Positions 1-9,152 are shown, counted from the first letter of the stretch. The stretch is 34,365 bases of DNA from Bacteroidales bacterium (GCA_020860515.1 JAJBUG010000078.1:1-34365), one strand, 5' to 3'. Notes: generated by a model not told the origin, from the sequence alone. Translations and numbers: made by a program.

Positions 1-11
1 AATATAGAATG

Positions 12-22
12 CTCCTACGGAG
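12..22. repeat. Short inverted repeat at window edge
   Basis: CTCC-TAC-GGAG forms a 4-bp inverted repeat just 3' of the minus-strand gene that ends at position 41. Short CTCC/GGAG palindromes of this kind recur between genes in many Bacteroidota genomes, but only one copy is visible here and the window cuts off its flank. No T-run marks it as a terminator. Confidence 0.25.
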
Positions 23-40
23 TTCCTTGATAAAAGTTAA

Positions 41-2143
41 TTATGACACATCCCCCATTAGGAATTCAGCGAAAGTGTTGGTGTAGAGGGAGCCATATTC
101 GGGTTCGTTGTACACCGTGACATGGGAACCAATCGTGGAGAGAAATAGTCGGTAGTAGAGATCACGCAGCGCAATCGATGGATTGGCCTCAATTTGCTCG
201 AGCAGGGTAATGGTGAAGCGGTTGCTCATCCACACTCCCAATTCGGTAGAGAAATTGTCGGCCTTGGATGTCTCCTCAGTATTAGCCGCAGTGATGCATA
301 GTAAGCCAGGTACGCCATCAAGCGCCACCCCCACATTGCCGCTGTAGCAGGCCTCGACCAGCCAGAGCATCTTGCGGAATGTGGCTTGCTCGGCGTAGGG
401 GCGTATCGAAGCGTGGGGCCATGTGGTATTGCCCCATGCCAATCCCTCGGGTGCGCCATGTCCGCTCCAGAACACCAGCACATTGTCATTCGCAGTGGCC
501 TCGATTACAGCGGGCAGTGATTCTGAGGCTTTTCCTGCCAAGATGTTACCAAAATCATCGGGCGTAAGTTTGGATAGGTTATAGTCAATCTCAAGATCAT
601 GGTAAAGATTGTCACCATTGGCACTATTGCGAATTTCGCCTGGCTGGGCTGCGTTGCGTTCATCGCTCACCAGGTCGTCCTCGATAATGAGGATGATGTG
701 GTCATCGTCGTAGCCGTTGGCTCTGAGCAACTGGTACATTGCTAACGCATCAGCTTGGAAGCGGTAGTTGACATATCCCTGGGATGCAGCTATCACAATA
801 GCCCAGTTTTCAGCCAGCTCGGGATAGTCAAGGGTGGTGGTGTCGTCAAAGTCCTGCATCTGCGATGCTTTCCAGGTCCAGCCAGCAAGCGTAGCGTCGG
901 AGCGCTTTGAGCCATCAGTAGTGTTGTAATCGAGAATGATATATTTGCCATTGTAAATGCGGTAGTTGATATAATTGGTGCAAAGCACATTGGTAAATAC
1001 TCGGCTGTCAAATTCCAGCGAGCCGCTGGCGCCGCTTATCTTAGGATGGCCTCCGGCCGCATAGGAACGTGCTGCCAATTGCATATCGATTTTCATCCAA
1101 GAGCCAGGAAGTTTATCTTCGCCTGTCACTACTTCGCGCAGGGCTTGTTCAAGAGTGGATGAGCCATGAAGCAATTGCCAATACGAAGCGTAGAGGGTGA
1201 GAAGGCATGCATCATACACTTGCGAACACCCTGAGGTAGGGAGTGAACCAAAAATCAATTCGTAAGTGACATCGAAACCGCTCTGCGGGTCAGCCCCGTA
1301 GGCCACTCCCTCAAGGCCCTCGCCAAGGTCGCCCACAGTTGCCAACACATCGGCTTGGTAGCCACTGTCGGAGAATAGGAGCCGGGGTACCGAAAGCCCT
1401 TGCTTTTCGCGGGCTTCTTTGGCTTGGAGCGTAGCCATAAGCATAGGGGTGTCAGAAGCCACGCAAATCAGATACTCGGCTCCGCAGGCTACAGCCTCGG
1501 CTGGGTCGGAGAAAGTGCCGAGATTTTCCACTCCCATCTCGGTGGCTTGGAATGGAAACCAGTCGGTAAAGGTAAGGCCGTAAGGATCATCGCTATCGGC
1601 AAGCAGCGCTACTGAAGATGCGCCATAATAAATAGCTTTGGCTATAAGCACCTCGCACTGGGTGATGTCGGTCTCGGTCATAGCCCACAGATAGCCTCCT
1701 GATGAATAACCCCTGACAAATTGTTCGGCAGTGGCCAGCGTGAAGAATGGCTTCTTGGCTTTTACCAAGGGTTCGACAAGGATTGATGCGCGTGATGACC
1801 ATACTCCACCTATAACGCAAGCCAAATCGGTGCGGGCGGCCAATTTCTCAGCAAGAGCCTCCATATCATCGGTGTCCTCGTCGTACCACTCGAAGGTCAA
1901 CTTTATGCCATCTTCAAGGGTGGCAAAAGCCGTAGAGGCATTGCTCTGGAATAATTCGATGGTCTGCTCCCAATTTTGGTCCTGGCCATCTGACATGGGG
2001 AGTACCAAAGCTACTTTCACTTCGTGCCAAGTTTTCGGCTCACTGACCTCTGAGGCTGGGTCATCGTCGGTGCATGCCGTCAAGGTGCCAGTGCATATAA
2101 CCGTCACCAGCAAGGTCATAAAGTAAAGAATGTCCTTTATCAT
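41..2143 (-). CDS. Lipoprotein: periplasmic binding-protein domain fused to C13 (legumain-like) peptidase
   Basis: A 700-aa protein starting at ATG. Residues 1-23 are a lipoprotein signal with lipobox LTAC and lipidated Cys24, so it should sit in an envelope membrane. Residues ~42-400 look like a type I periplasmic binding protein of the branched-chain amino acid receptor kind (start VALVLPMSD, then IGGVWSS, LADSDDPYG and similar core strands). Residues ~445-680 match the legumain/GPI8 C13 peptidase core: NWAIVIAASQGYVNYRFQAD, then SGHGAP with catalytic His562, and EACYSG with catalytic Cys599. Both dyad residues are present, so activity is plausible. C13 enzymes cut after Asn/Asp or act as transpeptidases; the substrate here is unknown. 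It stands alone on its strand with no transporter genes beside it, so a role as an ABC-transporter receptor is not supported. The domain calls are firm; the biological role is not. Confidence 0.85.
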   Translation of the reverse strand: MIKDILYFMTLLVTVICTGTLTACTDDDPASEVSEPKTWHEVKVALVLPMSDGQDQNWEQTIELFQSNASTAFATLEDGIKLTFEWYDEDTDDMEALAEKLAARTDLACVIGGVWSSRASILVEPLVKAKKPFFTLATAEQFVRGYSSGGYLWAMTETDITQCEVLIAKAIYYGASSVALLADSDDPYGLTFTDWFPFQATEMGVENLGTFSDPAEAVACGAEYLICVASDTPMLMATLQAKEAREKQGLSVPRLLFSDSGYQADVLATVGDLGEGLEGVAYGADPQSGFDVTYELIFGSLPTSGCSQVYDACLLTLYASYWQLLHGSSTLEQALREVVTGEDKLPGSWMKIDMQLAARSYAAGGHPKISGASGSLEFDSRVFTNVLCTNYINYRIYNGKYIILDYNTTDGSKRSDATLAGWTWKASQMQDFDDTTTLDYPELAENWAIVIAASQGYVNYRFQADALAMYQLLRANGYDDDHIILIIEDDLVSDERNAAQPGEIRNSANGDNLYHDLEIDYNLSKLTPDDFGNILAGKASESLPAVIEATANDNVLVFWSGHGAPEGLAWGNTTWPHASIRPYAEQATFRKMLWLVEACYSGNVGVALDGVPGLLCITAANTEETSKADNFSTELGVWMSNRFTITLLEQIEANPSIALRDLYYRLFLSTIGSHVTVYNEPEYGSLYTNTFAEFLMGDVS

Positions 2144-2254
2144 TATTGTATATTGGTTTAATGGGTTTATCGATAGTATCTTGGACTTATGATGAATGTA
2201 AAGTTAAGAAATTATTTTGGATTTTGGACATTCTTACTGGGAAAATCTTCTGAT

Positions 2255-2488
2255 TTATTGGTAAATGTCGTCGTTGTTTTGGGTGGAGCGGCTGGTGTTT
2301 TGGCCCTTGGTAGTTTTCTTAGTGGAAGTAGAGGAGGATTTGGTAGGCAATGAGCCCCCTACGTTGACTCTGGGTCCGCCAGGACCTACTGAAGCTGACC
2401 ACCACGAGGCACAACTGCTGGTGCCTCCAATCAATGCCATCGAGATGATGGCCAATAATATCTTGCGTCGCATATCTCGCATATTCAT
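2255..2488 (-). CDS. Small lipoprotein, function unknown
   Basis: A 77-aa protein when started at the ATG at 2488. That choice is favoured because a TAATTTTG -7 box ends 18 nt upstream; an ATG 72 nt further upstream would lie before the promoter. Residues 1-25 are a basic then hydrophobic signal ending TSSC, so Cys26 is the likely lipid site (an imperfect lipobox, tolerated in Bacteroidota). A short Gly/Pro-rich piece (VGPGGPRVNVGGS) follows, then a Ser/Thr/Lys/Asn-rich tail that looks disordered. No enzyme or fold is recognised. ATGs at 2482 and 2473 are alternative starts. Confidence 0.6.
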   Translation of the reverse strand: MNMRDMRRKILLAIISMALIGGTSSCASWWSASVGPGGPRVNVGGSLPTKSSSTSTKKTTKGQNTSRSTQNNDDIYQ

Positions 2489-2505
2489 CTTGATAAAAAC
2501 TTTTG

Positions 2506-2513
2506 CAAAATTA
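2506..2513 (-). promoter_or_regulatory. -7 promoter box for small lipoprotein gene
   Basis: The minus strand reads TAATTTTG, an exact TAnnTTTG box of the Bacteroidota primary sigma factor, 18 nt before the ATG at 2488. No clear TTTG -33 partner was found at 19-21 bp. Confidence 0.5.
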
Positions 2514-2667
2514 GCAAATTTCTCCAATCTCTTACCATTGTCTTTCCAAAAATCACCCATTATGCTAATATAATAGCAAATCTCACCAATACCGCGGCCT
2601 GATGAAGGTTAATGGGCAGCAGGTAAGCGCCCCATAATAGTACCATAGAAGCCATAATGGTATAAAT

Positions 2668-2698
2668 TTTGTGTTTTCGAGGAAAAATTGTAATTTTG
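2668..2698 (+). promoter_or_regulatory. nadE promoter
   Basis: TTTG at 2668-2671, a 19-bp spacer and TAATTTTG at 2691-2698 give a complete Bacteroidota -33/-7 promoter, 24 nt before the nadE ATG. Confidence 0.8.
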
Positions 2699-2722
2699 CA
2701 GTATAAGTAAAATAATGGCATT

Positions 2723-4675
2723 ATGGAAGGATATTTTAGAGTGGCGGCTTGTGTGCCGACGGTGAATGTGGCTGATGTGGAGGCCAATGTGGAGAGCATA
2801 ATCGCGCTGGCCAAAGAGGTGCAAGCAAAGGGCGCACATTTGGCCGTATTCCCTGAGATGTGCGTCACGGGCTACACATGCGGCGACCTTTTCCACAACC
2901 GCACACTCCTTGAAGGCGCCATCAAGGGCATTGAAACAATTCTTAGCCATTGGGAAATCGAAGTTGCCATGGTAGTGGGTGCCCCATTGGAACTGAATGG
3001 TTCACTATATAATTGCGCATGGGTGATTTTCCAAGGTCAAATTATTGGCATCGTGCCTAAGACATACCTACCAAATTACAATGAGTTTTATGAAAAGCGT
3101 TGGTGGGCGGCGGCTCCTGAAGAAACAAAAACCATCTCAATTCTGGGCAAAGAAATAAAATTCGGCAAAAACCTGATATTCCAAATCGAAGATAAGAGAT
3201 TTGGAGTGGAGATATGTGAGGATTTGTGGGCACCCGTTCCTCCGAGTTGCTCGCTGGCTATGGCTGGAGCCGAGGTTATTGTCAATCTCAGTGCAAGCGA
3301 CGACTTGATTGGCAAATACAATTATTTGCGCTCACTGATTGAGCAGCAATCTGCCCGCTGCCTTTGCGGCTATGTGTATGCAGGCGCGGGCTTTGGGGAA
3401 TCATCAACAGATTTGGTTTTCGATGGCAAAGCTATCATCGCTGAAAATGGGAAAATCTTGGCTTCTAACAAGCGTTGGCAATCAGGCCCTCAGTACGTGA
3501 TGACAGACATCGACCTTGAGGCTCTGCGGCGCGACCGCATGCATTTGGGCACTTTCCACGACTGTGCAGTGCGTCAGAACAGAGCTGCTGAAATTATAAA
3601 GGCTGAAGGCAACTCCCATTATGTAATGGATGATAACACTTGGCTTAACTTCGCGCCAAATCATGACCTTCTGCGTGAGGTGTCATCACTGCCGTTCGTG
3701 CCGCAAGGCGAGGACGCAATGGCTGAGCGATGCGATGAAATAATAAATATCCAGGCAGCAGGCTTGGCCAAGCGATTGGACTTCATCCGCTGCAAAAGCC
3801 TTGTAGTGGGCATAAGCGGAGGCCTCGACAGCACATTGGCTCTGCTGGTGGCTGTAAAGACATTCGACCGTCTGGGCCTTGACCGCAAGGGCATTATCGG
3901 TATCACGATGCCAGGCTATGGCACATCCAAGCGCACAAAAACCAATGCTATGGCATTGATGGAGCAATTGGGCATTACCATGCGTGAAATTCCGATTGGC
4001 GATGCAGTGGCCCAGCACTTCAAGGATATCGACCACGACCCTGCCGTGCAGGATGTGACATACGAAAATTCGCAAGCTCGCGAACGAACTCAGATACTAA
4101 TGGATGTTGCCAACCAAACAGGAGGGATTGTGCTTGGCACGGGCGACCTCAGTGAATTGGCTCTCGGCTGGGCTACCTACAATGGCGATCACATGTCGAT
4201 GTACGGCGTCAACGCCTCGATTCCTAAGACCTTGGTGCGACACCTTGTAAGGTATTTCGCCCAAGAACCAGCGTTTGAGAACTGCCGAACCACGCTGCTC
4301 GACATTATCGACACTCCCATCAGTCCCGAGTTGATTCCTACCGACAAACAAGGAAATATCGCACAGAAGACAGAAGATTTGGTGGGTCCATACGAGCTTC
4401 ACGACTTCTTCCTTTATTATATGCTGCGCTATGGCTTCGCGCCAAAGCGGGTGTTCATGCTGGCTCAGAAAGCATTTGTTGGGCTGTTTGACGATGCAAC
4501 GATTAAGAAGTGGATGCGCACGTTTTACCGTCGTTTCTTCCAGCAACAGTTCAAGCGTTCGTGCCTCCCCGACGGTCCGAAGGTGGGCAGCGTATGCTTG
4601 TCGCCGCGCGGTGATTGGCGAATGCCCTCCGATGCGTCAGCCGCCCTCTGGTTAAAACAAGTAGATGCATTATAA
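2723..4675 (+). CDS. nadE: Glutamine-dependent NAD+ synthetase
   Basis: A 650-aa cytoplasmic enzyme that converts nicotinic acid adenine dinucleotide to NAD+ using ATP and the amide nitrogen of glutamine, the last step of NAD synthesis. Residues ~5-270 form a carbon-nitrogen hydrolase (glutaminase) domain with the expected triad Glu45 (FPE), Lys113 (VPK) and Cys165 (EICEDLW). Residues ~335-645 form the NAD synthase domain with the ATP pyrophosphatase P-loop SGGLDS at 365-370 and the downstream GTGDLSELALGW motif. Length is normal for the two-domain form. It is a single-gene transcript with its own promoter and a strong hairpin terminator shared with the convergent gene. Confidence 0.97.
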   Translation: MEGYFRVAACVPTVNVADVEANVESIIALAKEVQAKGAHLAVFPEMCVTGYTCGDLFHNRTLLEGAIKGIETILSHWEIEVAMVVGAPLELNGSLYNCAWVIFQGQIIGIVPKTYLPNYNEFYEKRWWAAAPEETKTISILGKEIKFGKNLIFQIEDKRFGVEICEDLWAPVPPSCSLAMAGAEVIVNLSASDDLIGKYNYLRSLIEQQSARCLCGYVYAGAGFGESSTDLVFDGKAIIAENGKILASNKRWQSGPQYVMTDIDLEALRRDRMHLGTFHDCAVRQNRAAEIIKAEGNSHYVMDDNTWLNFAPNHDLLREVSSLPFVPQGEDAMAERCDEIINIQAAGLAKRLDFIRCKSLVVGISGGLDSTLALLVAVKTFDRLGLDRKGIIGITMPGYGTSKRTKTNAMALMEQLGITMREIPIGDAVAQHFKDIDHDPAVQDVTYENSQARERTQILMDVANQTGGIVLGTGDLSELALGWATYNGDHMSMYGVNASIPKTLVRHLVRYFAQEPAFENCRTTLLDIIDTPISPELIPTDKQGNIAQKTEDLVGPYELHDFFLYYMLRYGFAPKRVFMLAQKAFVGLFDDATIKKWMRTFYRRFFQQQFKRSCLPDGPKVGSVCLSPRGDWRMPSDASAALWLKQVDAL

Positions 4676-4715
4676 AAAAATTAGCCCTCAGACCAATGCT
4701 GAGGGCTAATTTTTT
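4674..4715. terminator. Bidirectional intrinsic terminator
   Basis: An A-run, then TTAGCCCTCAG (4681-4691), a 7-nt loop, CTGAGGGCTAA (4699-4709) and a T-run. The A/T tails make it usable from both sides. It lies between convergent nadE and the NagB-like/PIG-L gene, and the stop codon of the latter is inside the right-hand T-run. Confidence 0.9.
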
Positions 4716-6699
4716 ATTGGATTGAGGTGGGGTGGAACCGCACAAAGGCTTCCATGGCTTCGTAGGCCGCCAGACCTAAGCTTTCGTACAACTTGGCTGT
4801 GGCACGGTTGCGCTCCTCAGCACGCTGCCAGAACAGACGGTCGTCGTCGCCAAGATAGGGCGCATTCTCCATCTGGCTCTGATGCTTGAGGATAGAATTG
4901 CGCTTGAATCGCAATTCCTCGGGGCTCAGAGGCACTGCCATTTCGATATTGTCGATTTCCCATTCAGCCCATGCACCTCGGTACATCCATACGTAGCACT
5001 CCTTGAGCCAAGGCTCGTCGGCCAACTCATCGAGGGCTGCAAGCACTGCATCGAGGCATACTCGGTGGGTGCCATGGGGGTCGGCTAAGTCGCCAGCCAC
5101 AAATATCTCGTTGGGCTTTATGTCCATAAGGAGCTTCTTTACGATATCCACATCGCGCTGCTCGAGGTCGCCCTTCTTTACAGCGCCAGTCTCATAGAAC
5201 GGCAGACGCAGGAAGTGCACATGGTCGGGCTTCACGCCGATGTATTGGCAAGCGGTGCGCGCTTCGCACTGGCGTATCACAGTCTTCAGCTCACGAATGT
5301 CGGCTGAGTCCACATCATCGTTCTTCTTATGATGGCAATAATCCTTGATGGCTTTGCTCTTGGCCTCGAAGGCCTCGGTGTCGTAACCAAAGTCCTTAGC
5401 CATACCGTCCATTACCATCACATAACGCATCATGTCCTCATCGCCCACGGCAATGTTGCCCGAAGTCTCGTAGGCCACATGCACATCGTGGCCTTGGTCA
5501 ACGAGGCGCTTGAATGTGCCACCCATCGAGATTACATCATCGTCGGGGTGGGGCGAGAACACAATCACACGCTTGGGATAAGGCTTCGCACGTTCGGGGC
5601 GAGTGCTATCGTCGGCATTGGGCTTGCCGCCAGGCCAGCCAGTGATGGTGTGCTGCAGGTCGTTGAAGATCTTGATATTGCAGTTGTAAGCACTTCCATA
5701 GATAGCAAGCAACTCACCAAGGCCCCAATCGTTGTAGTCGCGGTCGGTAAGCTTAAGAATAGGCTTTTCGGTCATCTTGCACAGCCATACGATGGCGCGG
5801 CGAGTGAGCTTGTCGTCCCATTCGCACGATGTCACCTTCCAAGGCATTGCAATGCGTGTTAGGTCGTCGGCTGCGGCAAGGTCGAGGATAATGGTGGTGT
5901 GGGTGTGGGTTTGCAGGTAGCTTGCTGGCAGAGAGTCAGTGACGGGTCCCTCAACAGCCTGTGCAATCACTGGAGCATAGTTTTCACCCCAGGCCAGACA
6001 GGTGATATGGCGAGCTTCGAGAATATTCTTGATGCCAAGGGTTATGGCAGTGAGCGGAGCATTTTCGCACTTGTAGTCATTGACGATGGCGTGGCGAGTC
6101 TGATTGCCCAGCAGCACCAGTCGGCAGCCGCTGCCCATCTTGGTGCCCGGCTCGTTGAATGCCAAGCCGCCGTGGTAGCCGATTTCGCAAATCAGCATGT
6201 CGATGCCGCCAGCGCGGGTGATTGACTGCTCATATTCGCGGCAACGCAGGTGCACATTTTCGCGCGCTACGCTTACATCGGGGCTGTTGATATTGTCAGC
6301 AGGTATGTCGATATGGTCAAGGAATACGCTCTTAAGGCGGGTTAAAGTGCTGGGCACATCCTCGCCCGAAGGGTAGAACTCACTGATGTTGAACACAATC
6401 ACGTTGTGGAAGCTCACTTTGCCACGCTTGTACAGGTCAATAAGGGCCTGATAGAGAGGGTGGGTGCAGTTGCCAGCGCCTAAGGCCAGGACGCATTTGC
6501 CCTTGGCCTCCACGCAATGGTTGATAAGCTCAGCCACGCGGTTTGCCTCAGCTGCAGCTCCATCGCTGGGAGCCTCGTAAATGTCGACGTAGATCTTTTC
6601 TTCACGGCTTAGAGCGGCCTTTTCTACTTCGTTCTTTGGTGCGTAGTAGCGCTCAGGCACGCGGTCGAGCTTGATAAGTCGGCTCAGGTTAGGTTTCAT
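4714..6699 (-). CDS. NagB-like / PIG-L deacetylase fusion protein
   Basis: A 661-aa protein usually annotated in Bacteroidota as glucosamine-6-phosphate deaminase. Residues ~30-330 have the NagB/RpiA/SugP fold, ending the core with GGLAFNEPG. Residues ~375-600 are a PIG-L/LmbE metal-dependent deacetylase domain with PHPDDD (His384, Asp387) and DPHGTHR (His542, His545), the expected zinc ligands. The NagB half lacks key residues of E. coli NagB by alignment: Asp72 of FNMDEY is Ser106 (FNISEF), Asp141 is His176 and His143 is Gly178; only Glu148 (Glu183) remains. Deaminase activity is therefore doubtful, while deacetylase activity on an amino-sugar-like substrate is plausible. It is last in a run of four minus-strand genes. 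The fold assignments are strong; the reaction is an open question. Confidence 0.85.
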   Translation of the reverse strand: MKPNLSRLIKLDRVPERYYAPKNEVEKAALSREEKIYVDIYEAPSDGAAAEANRVAELINHCVEAKGKCVLALGAGNCTHPLYQALIDLYKRGKVSFHNVIVFNISEFYPSGEDVPSTLTRLKSVFLDHIDIPADNINSPDVSVARENVHLRCREYEQSITRAGGIDMLICEIGYHGGLAFNEPGTKMGSGCRLVLLGNQTRHAIVNDYKCENAPLTAITLGIKNILEARHITCLAWGENYAPVIAQAVEGPVTDSLPASYLQTHTHTTIILDLAAADDLTRIAMPWKVTSCEWDDKLTRRAIVWLCKMTEKPILKLTDRDYNDWGLGELLAIYGSAYNCNIKIFNDLQHTITGWPGGKPNADDSTRPERAKPYPKRVIVFSPHPDDDVISMGGTFKRLVDQGHDVHVAYETSGNIAVGDEDMMRYVMVMDGMAKDFGYDTEAFEAKSKAIKDYCHHKKNDDVDSADIRELKTVIRQCEARTACQYIGVKPDHVHFLRLPFYETGAVKKGDLEQRDVDIVKKLLMDIKPNEIFVAGDLADPHGTHRVCLDAVLAALDELADEPWLKECYVWMYRGAWAEWEIDNIEMAVPLSPEELRFKRNSILKHQSQMENAPYLGDDDRLFWQRAEERNRATAKLYESLGLAAYEAMEAFVRFHPTSIQ

Positions 6700-6771
6700 A
6701 ATAGATTTTGGTTATTGTGGTTGTGGTAATTAGAATTGTATTTGATGTCTTGTATTTGGTTATGACAGTGA

Positions 6772-7587
6772 TTAACTATGATTTAGCAGGTAATTGAGGG
6801 CGTGCAACACTTGGGGTCGCGACTCATTGATTCGTTCGGGGAAATGGGCGTCGCTGTTGACCACGATAGGCACGCCAGCCTCTACCAGTCGCTTCCAATG
6901 GCGCTGGGCTGGGAAAAGCTGGTGATGCTCCTTCCAAGCCTTGGTGTTTATTTCCACAATCTTGCCGCTGGCGATGACTGAATCAATCAGGTCATTGACC
7001 TGCTTTTGGTAGCGGGGCGTCTCTTCTATATCGGGGCGCACTGTAGATGCATTGTGCTTGATTTTGTCGAGATGGCCCACGATGTCGAAGCAATCTTCGG
7101 CTACCATAGCTTGCGACTGCGAGAAGAATGTATCTACCACATAGTCGAGGTCACTATGGAATTTCTCAGCTAAATTCCGCTGGAAACGCTCGGGCTTGCC
7201 GTCGATATCAATCATTTCGCCATCCTGGGTGGGAATGAAATGCACCGAACCGATGGTGAAATCGAGATCCAGAGTTTTAAAGTACTCGTTGGCTGGGCCC
7301 CACTGCGGACCCAGATAGTCGATTTCCATGCCAGTGAGGAACTTTATCCCAGGATATTCCTTCGCCAGACGCTGCACCTCGGCCTTGTATTCTGGCACGC
7401 TCTCGAAGCTCATGTTGCAAGGACTCTCAATTGGCACAGGCGAGTGGGGTGTGAACCCGTAAACTCTGAATCCTTGAGCGGCTGCTTGCCGTGCAAAATC
7501 TTCCATAGGCGCGCGCCCATCACAATATTGAGTGTGCGAATGTAAGGTGTAGAGGTCGTTATCGGCGATGAGAGATAAAAGATCCAT
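6772..7587 (-). CDS. PHP-domain histidinol-phosphatase-like phosphoesterase
   Basis: A 271-aa metal-dependent phosphoesterase of the PHP superfamily. It has the N-terminal HSHTQYCDG signature (His16, His18, Asp23), TPHSP (His48) and the late VNSDAHFPE motif that complete the metal site. It resembles the HisK type histidinol-phosphatase, which hydrolyses L-histidinol phosphate in histidine synthesis. No other his genes are nearby, so the substrate is inferred from family resemblance only. Its start is ATG and it lies 44 nt downstream of cstA, consistent with co-transcription. Confidence 0.8.
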   Translation of the reverse strand: MDLLSLIADNDLYTLHSHTQYCDGRAPMEDFARQAAAQGFRVYGFTPHSPVPIESPCNMSFESVPEYKAEVQRLAKEYPGIKFLTGMEIDYLGPQWGPANEYFKTLDLDFTIGSVHFIPTQDGEMIDIDGKPERFQRNLAEKFHSDLDYVVDTFFSQSQAMVAEDCFDIVGHLDKIKHNASTVRPDIEETPRYQKQVNDLIDSVIASGKIVEINTKAWKEHHQLFPAQRHWKRLVEAGVPIVVNSDAHFPERINESRPQVLHALNYLLNHS

Positions 7588-7631
7588 ATCTGACTGTAAT
7601 CTATATAACTTGAATTGATTTAAAAAAGTTC

Positions 7632-9083
7632 TTATTGCGATAGCACTGGCGTAGCCTCACGCTTGAGACCGCGCACGTACTTCATAAAGAGCAATAGCAG
7701 GCCAACTGCAACTGCTGCCCCGCAGCCGATAGCCAAGCTCCAGTCAAGACCAAGGCCTTCGGGACGCCGGGCAAACAGCAGATAACTTACAGAAACTGCG
7801 GACATAAACATGGCGGGAAGCAGAGTTACGATATATGCCTTATGGTGACGAGCCAAATATACCGTGGCAGCCCACAGGGTAAACACAGCAAGGGTCTGGT
7901 TGCACCAAGCAAAATATCTCCACAGCACATTGAAATCAATGCACATAATCAGGAATGTGAACGCAAAGATAGGGAGCGTAATAATAAGTCGCTTGAGAAT
8001 CTTGCGCTGGTCAAGGTGCAGGAAGTCGGCAATTATCAGGCGCGATGAGCGCAGAGCGGTGTCGCCTGTAGTGATAGGCGCTGCTATTACACCCAAGATT
8101 GCAAGCACTCCGCCTATGCTGCCAAGCCAGTCGATCGAAATCTCATGCACCAGTGCACTTGAGCCTGAGCCATCGGGATGTGCCGCCATAAAGTCGGCCA
8201 ACTGCTCGTAGCCGCCAGTGAAGGCGATTGTGGCTGCTGCCCATATCAGAGCTACCAAGCCCTCGGCCACCATGGCACCGTAGAAAATGGGCCGTGCCAG
8301 TTTTTCGCTCTTTAGGCATCGGGCCATCATGGGGGACTGGGTGGCATGGAAGCCAGATATAGCTCCGCAGGCTATCGAAACAAACATCATCGGGAATACC
8401 GGATGGGCATCATCAGCATATCGGCTACCGAAGCCATCGCTAATGCCCACTGGGATGGTGACGTCGCCAAAAAGCAGCACGCACAGCAGACCTGCTGCCA
8501 TAAACAACAAGGCAAGGCCAAACACGGGGTAAAGGTTGCCAATCAGTTTGTCGATGGGGAGCAGGGTGGCAAGCATGTAATACAGGAAAATGATGCCTAC
8601 CCACAGGGTGCGGTCCATGGCTGTCATACCAGCCAGCAAGCCAGCAGGGCTGATGATAAATACTGCACCCACCAAGATAAGAAGCAGCACTGACCATATG
8701 CGTACAAAGTTCTTGATGGGAGTACCCAGTTCGCGCCCTACGATTTCCGGAAGTGAGGCACCGCCTGAGCGAATCGACATCATGGCTGATGTGAAGTCGT
8801 GGACAGCACCTGCGAATATTGTGCCAAGCACTATCCACAGGAAAGCTGCAGGGCCGAACATAATGCCCATGATAGCTCCGAAGATGGGCCCAAGGCCAGC
8901 AATGTTGAGGAATTGCACTAAGAAAACCTTCCATGTGGCCATTGGAATATAGTCAATCCCATCCCGGCGTGTGTATGCCGGCATGGGACGATTCTTTTTG
9001 ATTCCGAATACACGTTCCATCAAGGCTCCGTACACAAAGTAGCCGCCAATCAGAACGATTATAGAAATTATAAACGAATGCAT
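7632..9083 (-). CDS. cstA: Carbon starvation protein A family transporter
   Basis: A 483-aa polytopic inner-membrane protein with many hydrophobic segments from residue 3 onward. The N-terminal part has the CstA pattern FLNIAGLGPIFGAIMGIMFG followed by AGAVHDFTSAMMSIRSGG. E. coli homologues take up pyruvate or peptides in carbon-poor conditions. This is the short Bacteroidota form, lacking the long C-terminal part of the ~700-aa E. coli protein. It lies 69 nt after floA and 44 nt before the PHP gene, on the same strand. Confidence 0.9.
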   Translation of the reverse strand: MHSFIISIIVLIGGYFVYGALMERVFGIKKNRPMPAYTRRDGIDYIPMATWKVFLVQFLNIAGLGPIFGAIMGIMFGPAAFLWIVLGTIFAGAVHDFTSAMMSIRSGGASLPEIVGRELGTPIKNFVRIWSVLLLILVGAVFIISPAGLLAGMTAMDRTLWVGIIFLYYMLATLLPIDKLIGNLYPVFGLALLFMAAGLLCVLLFGDVTIPVGISDGFGSRYADDAHPVFPMMFVSIACGAISGFHATQSPMMARCLKSEKLARPIFYGAMVAEGLVALIWAAATIAFTGGYEQLADFMAAHPDGSGSSALVHEISIDWLGSIGGVLAILGVIAAPITTGDTALRSSRLIIADFLHLDQRKILKRLIITLPIFAFTFLIMCIDFNVLWRYFAWCNQTLAVFTLWAATVYLARHHKAYIVTLLPAMFMSAVSVSYLLFARRPEGLGLDWSLAIGCGAAVAVGLLLLFMKYVRGLKREATPVLSQ

Positions 9084-9093
9084 ATCCTTTTAG

Positions 9094-9152
9094 GGTTAAG
9101 GCTTAAGAGTTAAGGTTTAAGGGCCTTAATCCTTAAACCTAAAATCTTAAAC
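9094..9152. repeat. TTAAGG-type repeats and hairpin between floA and cstA
   Basis: The whole 69-bp gap is made of TTAAGG/TTAAGA-like steps on one side and their complements on the other. The best stem is AGGTTTAAGG (9113-9122) with CCTTAAACCT (9131-9140) and an 8-nt loop. There is no clear T-run, so it may tune or process the floA-cstA transcript rather than end it. Confidence 0.5.

Noticed and set aside
4097..4546. 149-codon minus-strand ORF
   Set aside because: Antisense shadow of the NAD synthase domain of nadE.
5329..5862. 177-codon plus-strand ORF
   Set aside because: Opposite-strand shadow of the NagB-like/PIG-L gene, whose conserved motifs are intact on the minus strand.
8440..8934. 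164-codon minus-strand ORF
   Set aside because: Out-of-frame reading inside cstA with His/Cys-rich low-quality composition.
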